Source: Lientehia hominis (lineage in GTDB: Bacteria; Bacillota; Clostridia; Lachnospirales; Lachnospiraceae). Taken from it: a DNA stretch of 6,839 bases. Positions 1 through 6,839 of this stretch are shown in pieces; within the stretch, counting starts at the first letter, position 1; each line of letters begins with the position of its first letter. The notes below the pieces were generated by a model, which worked only from the letters and a program-made list of their open reading frames with translations, was not told where the DNA came from and did not search any database. The DNA lies in the NCBI RefSeq assembly GCF_021044755.1, contig NZ_JAJNOR010000014.1, positions 1 through 6,839 on the forward strand, read 5' to 3'. The translations under genes were made by a program, and so were the position numbers.

Positions 1-270
1 ATAAATTCCCTCATTCACATATAAGTCTAAAATCTGTTGGGCACTATATTTTGATTTTGTTGATCCCGGTCTTTCAGGGCATAAATAAAGACTCGTTAAA
101 ATTGCCCCCGTACTCGTCCCGGCAATCAGATCAAAATAATCACTAATGTGAGCCTCTTGATTCCCGCTATAAAATTTTAGTAATTCCTCCAGCCGAATCA
201 GCAGTTTAGCAGGAATAATCCCTCTAATTCCTCCACCATCAATTGAAAGAACTCGAATCATATTCGGCAT
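1..270 (-). CDS. Patatin-like phospholipase, N-terminal part (cut by window edge)
   Basis: Patatin-family lipid acyl hydrolases cleave acyl chains from phospholipids with a Ser-Asp dyad. The visible 90 residues carry both N-terminal hallmarks. The oxyanion-hole glycine motif DGGGIRG is at residues 11-17, and the nucleophile elbow GTSTG is at 51-55, making Ser53 the expected catalytic serine. The catalytic Asp (usually in a DGG/DGA motif) and the C-terminal half lie beyond the window. I chose the ATG at 268-270 because GGAGGG (277-282) sits 6 nt upstream. An in-frame ATG at 274-276 lies too close to that site, and another at 259-261 is possible. No signal peptide is visible, so it is probably cytoplasmic. 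A terminator just upstream suggests its own promoter, but I see no convincing one. Such proteins range from housekeeping lipases to phage-defence effectors (CapV type), and the fragment cannot separate these. Confidence 0.85.
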   Translation of the reverse strand, partial: MPNMIRVLSIDGGGIRGIIPAKLLIRLEELLKFYSGNQEAHISDYFDLIAGTSTGAILTSLYLCPERPGSTKSKYSAQQILDLYVNEGIY

Positions 271-363
271 AATCATCCCTCCATTATTCCTTCTTACTTT
301 AATATATGAGATGAGAAGAAAATAAAATTCGAAGAAAAAATACCCTCTTTTCGCAAATAAAAA

Positions 364-381
364 AAGGCCTACTGGCCTTTC
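364..381 (-). terminator. Intrinsic terminator after the permease remnant
   Basis: Read on the minus strand, a 7-bp stem AAAGGCC/GGCCTTT with a 4-nt loop runs straight into a T-tract (complement of the A-run from about 358). It starts 7 nt after the stop codon of the permease-like tail, so it looks like the original terminator of that lost gene. It also insulates the patatin-like gene from upstream transcription. Confidence 0.85.
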
Positions 382-387
382 ATCTCA

Positions 388-468
388 TTAAGCGCTGACT
401 TTTGAAGCTTTTGATTTCGTATAAACGTCAAAGAAGACTGCAATCAATAAGACAAATCCTTTAATTGC
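388..468 (-). pseudogene. C-terminal remnant of a sugar ABC-transporter permease (MglC/GguB-like)
   Basis: One minus-strand frame reads AIKGFVLLIAVFFDVYTKSK and then ends ASKVSA-stop (stop at 388-390). A last hydrophobic helix of the type KG-x-VLLIAVFFDVY followed by a short lysine-rich tail is, as I recall, how permeases of the ribose/galactose/xylose ABC family end (MglC, GguB, XylH). The frame is closed by TAA at 469-471, with a second TAA just before it. I could not pick up the family sequence in the other frames upstream. A real permease has over 300 residues, so only the end survives. The natural terminator is still present behind it. The rest was probably removed by a deletion, perhaps when the tRNA block was joined here. 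The family call rests on about 25 residues and is an inference. Confidence 0.55.
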
Positions 469-471
469 TTA

Positions 472-707
472 TTAATGATCAATCTACTTTCAGCTCTCAT
501 TATCTTTCACAAGAACATGACCATTACTAGAGTCGAATCATCTTAAATTCTACTCTTTATGATATCAATTCCCCACTAATTTTACAGTTCAAATAAACTT
601 ATCACAAATACTGTCTATTCATCACCTAAAAATAAAAAAAACAGGACAAAATCCTAGTTTCAAATCATATTCATCTTTACTATTTTACGACTTACATCTT
701 TAGACAT
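472..707. other. Intergenic stretch without an intact gene
   Basis: This AT-rich stretch between the permease remnant and the tRNA-Leu terminator has stops in all frames and no RNA gene I recognise. The only structure seen is on the minus strand. One is a weak hairpin AGGA-ttttg-TCCT followed by G and eight T (634-655), possibly a second terminator for the tRNA operon. The other is a promoter-like pair TTGTGA (602-607) and TAAAAT (579-584), 17 bp apart. The latter would only transcribe into the decayed permease tail, so it may be chance or a relic. Confidence 0.5.
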
Positions 708-732
708 AAAAAAAGATATCCATTTGGATACC
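708..732 (-). terminator. Intrinsic terminator of the seven-tRNA operon
   Basis: On the minus strand the stem GGTATCC/GGATATC (7 bp, one G-U pair) with loop AAAT is followed directly by seven T. It begins 14 nt after the CCA end of tRNA-Leu, so it ends the tRNA operon. Confidence 0.88.
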
Positions 733-746
733 ATAATCATCATATT

Positions 747-830
747 TGGTGCGGGTGACAGGAGTTGAACCTGCACACCAAAGGTACTAGAGCCTAAATC
801 TAGCGCGTCTGCCAATTCCGCCACACCCGC
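747..830 (-). tRNA. tRNA-Leu (anticodon TAG)
   Basis: Folds as an 84-nt class II tRNA: acceptor GCGGGTG/CACCCGC, discriminator A and encoded CCA (747-749). The anticodon stem CTAGA/TCTAG encloses loop TTTAGGC, giving anticodon TAG (complement of 794-796). A long variable arm and TTCAA T-loop are present. It is the last gene of the block and lies 62 nt after tRNA-Lys, with a promoter-like sequence in that gap. It reads CUN leucine codons. Confidence 0.97.
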
Positions 831-838
831 ATATCATT

Positions 839-866
839 ATTATAGCAAATTTTTAATAAAAATCAA
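839..866 (-). promoter_or_regulatory. Possible separate promoter for tRNA-Leu
   Basis: Minus-strand TTGATT (861-866) and a perfect -10 TATAAT (839-844) are 16 bp apart. The -10 is preceded by TGC, giving an extended TGn-TATAAT box. The expected start, about 7 nt past the -10, lies 1-2 nt before the mature 5' end of tRNA-Leu, so a transcript would have almost no leader. Directly after the Lys CCA comes a T-run (complement of 884-892), which may reduce read-through. The match is good, but the region is AT-rich and function is inferred. Confidence 0.5.
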
Positions 867-892
867 TACCATAATGACTCAAAATAAAAAAA

Positions 893-968
893 TGGTGTCC
901 TGCAGAGGACTCGAACCTCTGACCCTCTGATTAAAAGTCAGATGCTCTACCAACTGAGCTAGCAGGAC
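893..968 (-). tRNA. tRNA-Lys (anticodon TTT)
   Basis: A 76-nt cloverleaf with acceptor GTCCTGC/GCAGGAC, discriminator A and encoded CCA. The anticodon stem TCTGA/TCAGA encloses loop CTTTTAA, giving anticodon TTT. The standard GGTTCGAGTCC T-arm is present. It is sixth in the block, 6 nt after tRNA-Gln. It reads AAA and AAG. Confidence 0.97.
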
Positions 969-974
969 TTTTAA

Positions 975-1049
975 TGGCTGGGCTAGCTGGATTCGAACCA
1001 GCGCATGACGGAGTCAAAGTCCGTTGCCTTACCGCTTGGCTATAGCCCA
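975..1049 (-). tRNA. tRNA-Gln (anticodon TTG)
   Basis: A 75-nt cloverleaf with acceptor TGGGCTA/TAGCCCA, discriminator G and encoded CCA. The anticodon stem ACGGA/TCCGT encloses loop CTTTGAC, giving anticodon TTG. The U1-A72 end pair is usual for tRNA-Gln in these bacteria, where it is often charged through Glu-tRNA-Gln and the GatCAB amidotransferase (family knowledge, not seen here). Confidence 0.97.
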
Positions 1050-1058
1050 TTTTCAAAG

Positions 1059-1143
1059 TGGTGGTGGGGGACGGATTCGAACCGCCGAACTCGGAGAGAG
1101 CGGATTTACAGTCCGCCGCGTTTAGCCACTTCGCTACCCCACC
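1059..1143 (-). tRNA. tRNA-Tyr (anticodon GTA)
   Basis: An 85-nt class II tRNA with acceptor GGTGGGG/CCCCACC, discriminator A and encoded CCA. The anticodon stem GCGGA/TCCGC encloses loop CTGTAAA, giving anticodon GTA. A long variable arm follows, as expected for bacterial tRNA-Tyr. It lies 3 nt after tRNA-Thr, so the two must be cut apart from one transcript. Confidence 0.97.
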
Positions 1144-1146
1144 AGA

Positions 1147-1222
<76 letters not shown>

Positions 1223-1240
1223 ATCTTTTTTATTTAATTA

Positions 1241-1316
1241 TGGTGGAGGATGACGGGCTCGAACCGCCGACCCTCTGCTTGTAAGGCAGATGCTCTCCCA
1301 GCTGAGCTAATCCTCC
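1241..1316 (-). tRNA. tRNA-Val (anticodon TAC)
   Basis: A 76-nt cloverleaf with acceptor GGAGGAT/ATCCTCC, discriminator A and encoded CCA. The anticodon stem TCTGC/GCAGA encloses loop CTTACAA, giving anticodon TAC, which reads GUN valine codons. It is second in the block, between Glu and Thr. Confidence 0.97.
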
Positions 1317-1343
1317 ATGCAGATATTTCTATCTAATTTTAAA

Positions 1344-1420
1344 TGGTGACCCGTACGGGATTCGAACCCGTGTATGCATGCGTGAAAGGCATGTGTGTTA
1401 AACCGCTTCACCAACGGGCC
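1344..1420 (-). tRNA. tRNA-Glu (anticodon TTC), copy 1
   Basis: A 77-nt cloverleaf with acceptor GGCCCGT/ACGGGTC (one G-U pair), discriminator A and encoded CCA. The anticodon stem CATGC/GCATG encloses loop CTTTCAC, giving anticodon TTC. It is the first gene of the seven-tRNA operon. The nearest of four upstream promoters would start transcription about 20 nt before it. It is identical to the copy at 3418-3494. Confidence 0.97.
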
Positions 1421-1447
1421 TTTTATTTTCCGTTTTGCGACTTCGTT

Positions 1448-1476
1448 ATTTTATCATCTCGACTTGTTTTCGTCAA
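1448..1476 (-). promoter_or_regulatory. tRNA operon promoter P4 (nearest the genes)
   Basis: Minus-strand -35 TTGACG (1471-1476) and -10 TAAAAT (1448-1453) with a 17-bp spacer. Upstream of the -35 (about 1477-1510) are long A- and T-runs resembling an UP element for RNA polymerase alpha binding. The predicted start is near 1441, giving a leader of about 20 nt before tRNA-Glu. Confidence 0.75.
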
Positions 1477-1524
1477 GAGATTTTTTGAAAAAGTTTTTTT
1501 TAAAAAAAAAGAAATTACTCGATT

Positions 1525-1553
1525 ATTTTATCAACCAACATCTCTTTTGTCAA
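1525..1553 (-). promoter_or_regulatory. tRNA operon promoter P3
   Basis: Consensus -35 TTGACA (1548-1553) and -10 TAAAAT (1525-1530), 17 bp apart on the minus strand. An A/T-rich stretch lies upstream. Its -10 lies 77 bp upstream of the P4 -10, and P3 and P4 share the same -10 hexamer. Confidence 0.78.
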
Positions 1554-1598
1554 ATACTTTTTAAAATTCTTTGTTAGTTCGTTTTATTTACCAGAAAC

Positions 1599-1639
1599 GA
1601 ACTTCTATATAATACCAAGTTTGTCGTTTCTTGTCAAAC
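1599..1639 (-). promoter_or_regulatory. tRNA operon promoter P2 (near-copy of P1)
   Basis: Consensus -35 TTGACA (1632-1637) and -10 TATTAT (1609-1614) with a 17-bp spacer on the minus strand. The whole 41-bp unit matches 1685-1725 at 35 of 41 positions by my count, with conserved GGTATTATATA around the -10 and AGTTC downstream. A-runs lie upstream of the -35. Confidence 0.8.
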
Positions 1640-1684
1640 CTTTTTTCCTAAAAAGTTTTTTAACTCATCCCCTTCTCTTGAAGA

Positions 1685-1725
1685 GAACTTTTATATAATA
1701 CCAAATCTGTCGGTTGTTGTCAAAC
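1685..1725 (-). promoter_or_regulatory. tRNA operon promoter P1 (farthest upstream)
   Basis: Consensus -35 TTGACA (1718-1723) and -10 TATTAT (1695-1700), 17 bp apart on the minus strand. It begins just past the terminator of the oxidoreductase gene (1751-1791), so all four promoters fill the gap between that terminator and tRNA-Glu. It is a near-repeat of P2, offset by 86 bp. Confidence 0.8.
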
Positions 1726-1750
1726 ATTTTTAATATACTTTTTTAAAAAT

Positions 1751-1791
1751 ATAAAACACTCTAATATCAATCTGATATTAGAGTGTTTTAT
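1751..1791 (-). terminator. Long-stem terminator of the oxidoreductase gene
   Basis: A perfect 19-bp inverted repeat (1751-1769 and 1773-1791) with a 3-nt loop, starting 5 nt after the stop codon. On the minus strand the right side of the stem ends GTGTTTTAT and is followed by ATTTTTAAAAAAG, so the tail is U-rich. The stem is unusually long. The other strand also has T-rich ends, so it could stop transcription both ways, although no converging gene is seen. Confidence 0.88.
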
Positions 1792-1796
1792 ATAAA

Positions 1797-3131
1797 TTAT
1801 TTCGCTACACTTCCTGCAATATTTAAAGCATCCCACGTTCTTGCAAATGGTGGTGCATAGCATAAGTCTAACATTGCCAGTTGATCGGTTGTCAATCCTG
1901 CAAAAATAGCAGTAGCTAATACATTAACTCGTTGAACTGCATCTTTACGTCCAACAACTTGTCCGCCTAATAATACTTTTGTATCAGCATTATAGATTAA
2001 CTTCACATAAATTTTGGTTTGTCCTGGATAATAACTTGTTTGATTCATATCTGTAATAAATACTGTTTTATAGTTTAATCCTAAATTTTTAGCCTCTTGT
2101 TCAGATAATCCAGTACGCCCGGCTTCTAAATCCATTACTTTTAGACACGCTGAACCTAAAGAACCGTTAAATTGTTGATGGGCACCTGCTAAATTTTCAC
2201 CAATAATGCGTCCCATTTTATTTGCAACCGTTGCTAATGGAATATAAGACGGTTCAGATTTCAAAATATGATTGATACTTGCACAATCACCAGCTGCGTA
2301 AATATCTTCAATTGAAGTACGCCCCTCTTGATCAATGATAATGGCACCATTACGGAGCATTTTAATTCCTGTATCTACTAAAAATTCAGTATTCGGTCGT
2401 ACACCAGCAGTTAAGACAACAATATCGACATCATAACTTTCATCTTTAGTTTGAATTTTAGTTACATATTCTTGACCTTCTAAAGCTGTAACTGTTTGAG
2501 CTAAATGCAGATGAACATTGTGAGCTCTTAGCTCTTCTTCTAGAATATCTGTTATTTCTTTATCAAAAGTATCAACCAGAACACGATCATTTAATTGGAA
2601 AACATGAACTTCTTTTCCATATTGCTTAGCCGCTTCAACAACCTCAAGCCCAATAAACCCTGCTCCTACAATCGCAACACGATTTAAATCAGAATTTTGC
2701 ATTGCTTGTTTTAAATCATGACCGTCTTCCATGCTTTTTAAAGTGTAAACATGTTTAAGATTTACATTTTGAATTGGAGGGATAATGGCACTTGCTCCTG
2801 TTGCAACCATTAATCGATCATAGTAATCGTCAAACACTTCATTTGTTGTTAAATTTTTTACAGTTACAACTTTATTATCTACATCTACTTTTAATACTTC
2901 ATGTTCTGGATGAACAGAAATTCCTGAGGAATTGAATTGCTCTACTGTTCTTGCAATCATATTTTGAGAATCTTCAAAGAAATTTCCGACAAAATAAGGT
3001 AAACCACATGCTCCAAATGAAACATGTTTTGATTTTTCATATACTGTTATACTTGCATCTTTATTTGAACGCTTTAATTTTGCAGCAGCACTCATTCCAG
3101 CTGCAACACCACCAATAATAACAACCTTCAT
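1797..3131 (-). CDS. CoA-disulfide reductase / NADH oxidase family flavoprotein
   Basis: A 444-residue, full-length FAD enzyme of the pyridine nucleotide-disulfide oxidoreductase class II group. Members reduce CoA disulfide, or O2 or polysulfide, with NAD(P)H through one redox cysteine, in the cytoplasm. Seen in order: FAD-binding GGVAAG (7-12); active-site SFGACGLPY (38-46) with Cys42, matching the CoA-disulfide reductase SFxxCGLPY pattern; ATGA (110-113); NAD(P)-binding GAGFIG (156-161); TAGVRPNT (241-248); second FAD contact YAAGDCA (278-284); and a C-terminal dimerisation domain from about 325. That domain ends with YAPPF (425-429), whose Tyr corresponds to an active-site tyrosine in CoA-disulfide reductases. 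The strand after GAGFIG ends VFQ instead of the acidic residue typical of NADH enzymes, so NADPH use is possible. AAGGAGG (3139-3145) lies 7 nt before this ATG and 4 nt before an ATG one codon upstream (3132-3134). The gene stands alone between two tRNA blocks. The exact substrate is uncertain. Confidence 0.93.
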   Translation of the reverse strand: MKVVIIGGVAAGMSAAAKLKRSNKDASITVYEKSKHVSFGACGLPYFVGNFFEDSQNMIARTVEQFNSSGISVHPEHEVLKVDVDNKVVTVKNLTTNEVFDDYYDRLMVATGASAIIPPIQNVNLKHVYTLKSMEDGHDLKQAMQNSDLNRVAIVGAGFIGLEVVEAAKQYGKEVHVFQLNDRVLVDTFDKEITDILEEELRAHNVHLHLAQTVTALEGQEYVTKIQTKDESYDVDIVVLTAGVRPNTEFLVDTGIKMLRNGAIIIDQEGRTSIEDIYAAGDCASINHILKSEPSYIPLATVANKMGRIIGENLAGAHQQFNGSLGSACLKVMDLEAGRTGLSEQEAKNLGLNYKTVFITDMNQTSYYPGQTKIYVKLIYNADTKVLLGGQVVGRKDAVQRVNVLATAIFAGLTTDQLAMLDLCYAPPFARTWDALNIAGSVAK

Positions 3132-3138
3132 CATATAA

Positions 3139-3145
3139 CCTCCTT
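3139..3145 (-). promoter_or_regulatory. Ribosome binding site deciding the oxidoreductase start
   Basis: AAGGAGG, perfectly complementary to the CCTCCTT at the 16S 3' end in this same window. Its 7-nt distance favours the second of two adjacent ATG codons (3129-3131) over the first (3132-3134). Confidence 0.85.
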
Positions 3146-3168
3146 AAAATTACCTTACATTATCTTAT

Positions 3169-3177
3169 ATTATATCA
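3169..3177 (-). promoter_or_regulatory. Probable extended -10 promoter of the oxidoreductase gene
   Basis: On the minus strand TGATATAAT contains a perfect -10 TATAAT (3169-3174) with a TGn extension. The matching -35 position (about 3192-3197) reads ATATAT, far from consensus, which fits an extended -10 promoter. It lies between the upstream terminator and the ribosome binding site. I saw no clear operator. Confidence 0.6.
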
Positions 3178-3218
3178 AATTTTCTCATAATATATATAAA
3201 TAATGCCAAGCATAAAAA

Positions 3219-3237
3219 AACATCCCTTAAGGATGTT
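3219..3237 (-). terminator. Intrinsic terminator of the rRNA-tRNA operon
   Basis: On the minus strand, stem AACATCC/GGATGTT (7 bp, 5-nt loop) is followed by more T (complement of the A-run 3214-3220). It starts 14 nt after the CCA end of tRNA-His, so the rrn operon ends here and does not run into the oxidoreductase gene. Confidence 0.87.
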
Positions 3238-3250
3238 ATCTACTAATTTA

Positions 3251-3327
3251 TGGGGCGACTGATGGGAATCGAACCCACGAATGCCGGAGCCACAATCCGG
3301 TGCGTTAACCACTTCGCCACAATCGCC
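3251..3327 (-). tRNA. tRNA-His (anticodon GTG)
   Basis: Acceptor GCGATTG/CAGTCGC, discriminator C and encoded CCA. The anticodon stem CCGGA/TCCGG encloses loop TTGTGGC, giving anticodon GTG. The extra 5' G (complement of 3327) opposite discriminator C is the G-1 identity element of histidine tRNAs and is included in the coordinates. It is the last gene of the rrn operon. Confidence 0.97.
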
Positions 3328-3332
3328 ATGAA

Positions 3333-3408
<76 letters not shown>

Positions 3409-3417
3409 ACTAATAAA

Positions 3418-3494
3418 TGGTGACCCGTACGGGATTCGAACCCGTGTATGCATGCGTGAAAGGCATGTGTGTTAAACCGCTTCACCAACGGGCC
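3418..3494 (-). tRNA. tRNA-Glu (anticodon TTC), copy 2
   Basis: Identical over all 77 nt to the gene at 1344-1420: acceptor GGCCCGT/ACGGGTC, anticodon loop CTTTCAC, encoded CCA. It is second in the Asn-Glu-Thr-His block behind 5S rRNA. Confidence 0.97.
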
Positions 3495-3504
3495 ATTATT
3501 ATAA

Positions 3505-3581
3505 TGGCGCCCCAACTAGGACTCGAACCTAGGACCCCTTGATTAACAGTCAAGTGCTCTAACCAACTGAGCTATTGAGGC
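3505..3581 (-). tRNA. tRNA-Asn (anticodon GTT)
   Basis: A 77-nt cloverleaf with acceptor GCCTCAA/TTGGGGC (one U-G pair), discriminator G and encoded CCA. The anticodon stem CTTGA/TCAAG encloses loop CTGTTAA, giving anticodon GTT. It is the first tRNA after 5S rRNA, 12 nt from it. Confidence 0.97.
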
Positions 3582-3593
3582 TGGTTTATGGTG

Positions 3594-3703
3594 GCCCAGC
3601 AACGTCCTACTCTCGCACTTGCGTACTACCCTCGGCGCTAAGGAGCTTAACTTCTGTGTTCGGTATGGGAACAGGTGTGCCCTCCTTGCCATCGTCACTA
3701 GAC
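3594..3703 (-). rRNA. rrf: 5S ribosomal RNA
   Basis: Contains the conserved 5S core CCCATACCGAACAC, then GAAGTTAAGC and GAGAGTAGG. The ends pair as helix I: GTCTAGTGACG with CGTTGCTGGGC, 11 bp including G-U pairs. I used that pairing to set the borders, which may be off by a few bases. It lies about 56 nt after 23S and 12 nt before tRNA-Asn. Confidence 0.95.
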
Positions 3704-3731
3704 CTTTTGGAGATTCTTTCGTTAATCTTCC

Positions 3732-3747
3732 AAAACTAGATATCTTC
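3732..3747 (-). other. 3' arm of the 23S rRNA processing stem
   Basis: This 16-nt stretch downstream of 23S is a perfect inverted match to 6686-6701 upstream of 23S. In the precursor RNA the two arms pair, bringing the 23S ends together for RNase III-type cleavage (family knowledge). The 5S-side spacer also holds a second imperfect hairpin, TTTTGGAAGATT against AATCTCCAAAA, with one bulged base. Confidence 0.8.
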
Positions 3748-3759
3748 TTCAGTTTCTTT

Positions 3760-6650
<2,891 letters not shown>

Positions 6651-6685
6651 TATAAAAAATAATTCTTTATTTTTTTCTTCTGTTT

Positions 6686-6701
6686 GAAGATATCTAGTTT
6701 T
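6686..6701 (-). other. 5' arm of the 23S rRNA processing stem
   Basis: RNA AAAACUAGAUAUCUUC here pairs perfectly over 16 bp with GAAGAUAUCUAGUUUU at 3732-3747 on the far side of 23S. It overlaps the end of the boxA-like element. Confidence 0.8.
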
Positions 6702-6710
6702 CAAAGATCA
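6695..6710 (-). promoter_or_regulatory. boxA-like antitermination element
   Basis: The minus strand reads TGATCTTTGAAAACTA, close to the boxA consensus TGYTCTTTGAAAACT of Bacillota rRNA operons. The family role is binding NusB/NusE (S10) so that RNA polymerase passes through the untranslated rRNA without stopping. Confidence 0.7.
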
Positions 6711-6760
6711 ACTTTTGGAAGAAATTCTTCCAAAACTAAACAGAACGTCTCTTTCTCCAT

Positions 6761-6839
6761 AGAAAGGAGGTGATCCATCCCCACCTTCCGGTAGGGATAC
6801 CTTGTTACGACTTCACCCCAATCATCTACCCCACCTTAG
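6761..6839 (-). rRNA. rrs: 16S ribosomal RNA, 3' end only (cut by window edge)
   Basis: Only the last 79 nt are present. GTCGTAACAAGG (6800-6811) is the universal 3' landmark. Helix 45 is visible as CCCTACC/GGTGGGG with a GGAA tetraloop. It is followed by GGATCACCTCCTTTCT with the anti-Shine-Dalgarno CCTCC. The tail variant GTATCCC...GGGGATGGATCACC is what I recall from Erysipelotrichia, Turicibacter and Mollicutes. The exact 3' border may be one base further (6760). Confidence 0.96.

Larger units (their letters stand above)
6651..6760 (-). other. 16S-23S spacer without tRNA genes
   Basis: This 110-nt transcribed spacer is too short for a tRNA gene and none is seen. It holds a 10-bp hairpin with a 3-nt loop (6713-6735), a boxA-like element, one arm of the 23S processing stem and an A/U-rich run before 23S. 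The part next to 16S (about 6736-6760) should hold the 3' arm of the 16S processing stem, but its partner lies outside the window. Confidence 0.8.

Noticed and set aside
271..360. Promoter for the patatin-like gene
   Set aside because: A TATATT-like -10 exists, but no acceptable -35 lies at the right distance, so I did not list it.
1343..1577. Two overlapping open frames on the plus strand
   Set aside because: They read the antisense of tRNA-Glu and of the promoter array, with poly-K/F composition and no family resemblance.
1421..1750. T-box riboswitch or other leader RNA before the tRNA operon
   Set aside because: No T-box core sequence, specifier stem or antiterminator is visible; promoters explain the conserved pieces.

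Overview
The window comes from an AT-rich, low-GC Gram-positive bacterium (Bacillota). The evidence is the CACCTCCTTTCT 16S 3' end, strong AAGGAGG ribosome binding sites, CCA encoded in every tRNA gene, and long blocks of tRNA genes beside an rRNA operon. The 16S tail reads GTATCCC...GGGGATGGATCACC, which I recall from Erysipelotrichia, Turicibacter and Mollicutes rather than from Bacillus or Clostridium. A Turicibacter-like organism is my best guess, from memory and not from a search. Every gene I can support lies on the minus strand, so the window is transcribed from right to left.

Right to left, the layout is as follows. The last 79 nt of 16S rRNA lie at the right edge. A tRNA-free 16S-23S spacer follows, with a boxA-like element and one arm of the 23S processing stem. 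Next come a full 23S rRNA (about 2.89 kb), 5S rRNA, and tRNAs Asn, Glu, Thr and His, closed by an intrinsic terminator. One protein gene then stands alone with its own promoter, ribosome binding site and terminator: a flavin-dependent pyridine-nucleotide disulfide oxidoreductase of the CoA-disulfide reductase/NADH oxidase family. After it, about 300 bp holds four consecutive sigma-A type promoters, each with a 17-bp spacer. These drive a second tRNA block: Glu, Val, Thr, Tyr, Gln, Lys and Leu. The Leu gene also has a promoter-like sequence of its own and is followed by a terminator.

Left of the tRNAs, about 310 bp has no intact gene. It contains the last 27 codons of what looks like a sugar ABC-transporter permease, cut off by an in-frame stop but still followed by a good terminator. 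At the left edge is the first 90 codons of a patatin-like phospholipase.

Most of the window is translation machinery. The unusual parts are the stacked promoters before the second tRNA block, the redox gene between two tRNA blocks that share identical Glu and Thr genes, and the decayed permease tail. I see no mobile element, CRISPR array or clearly new system.
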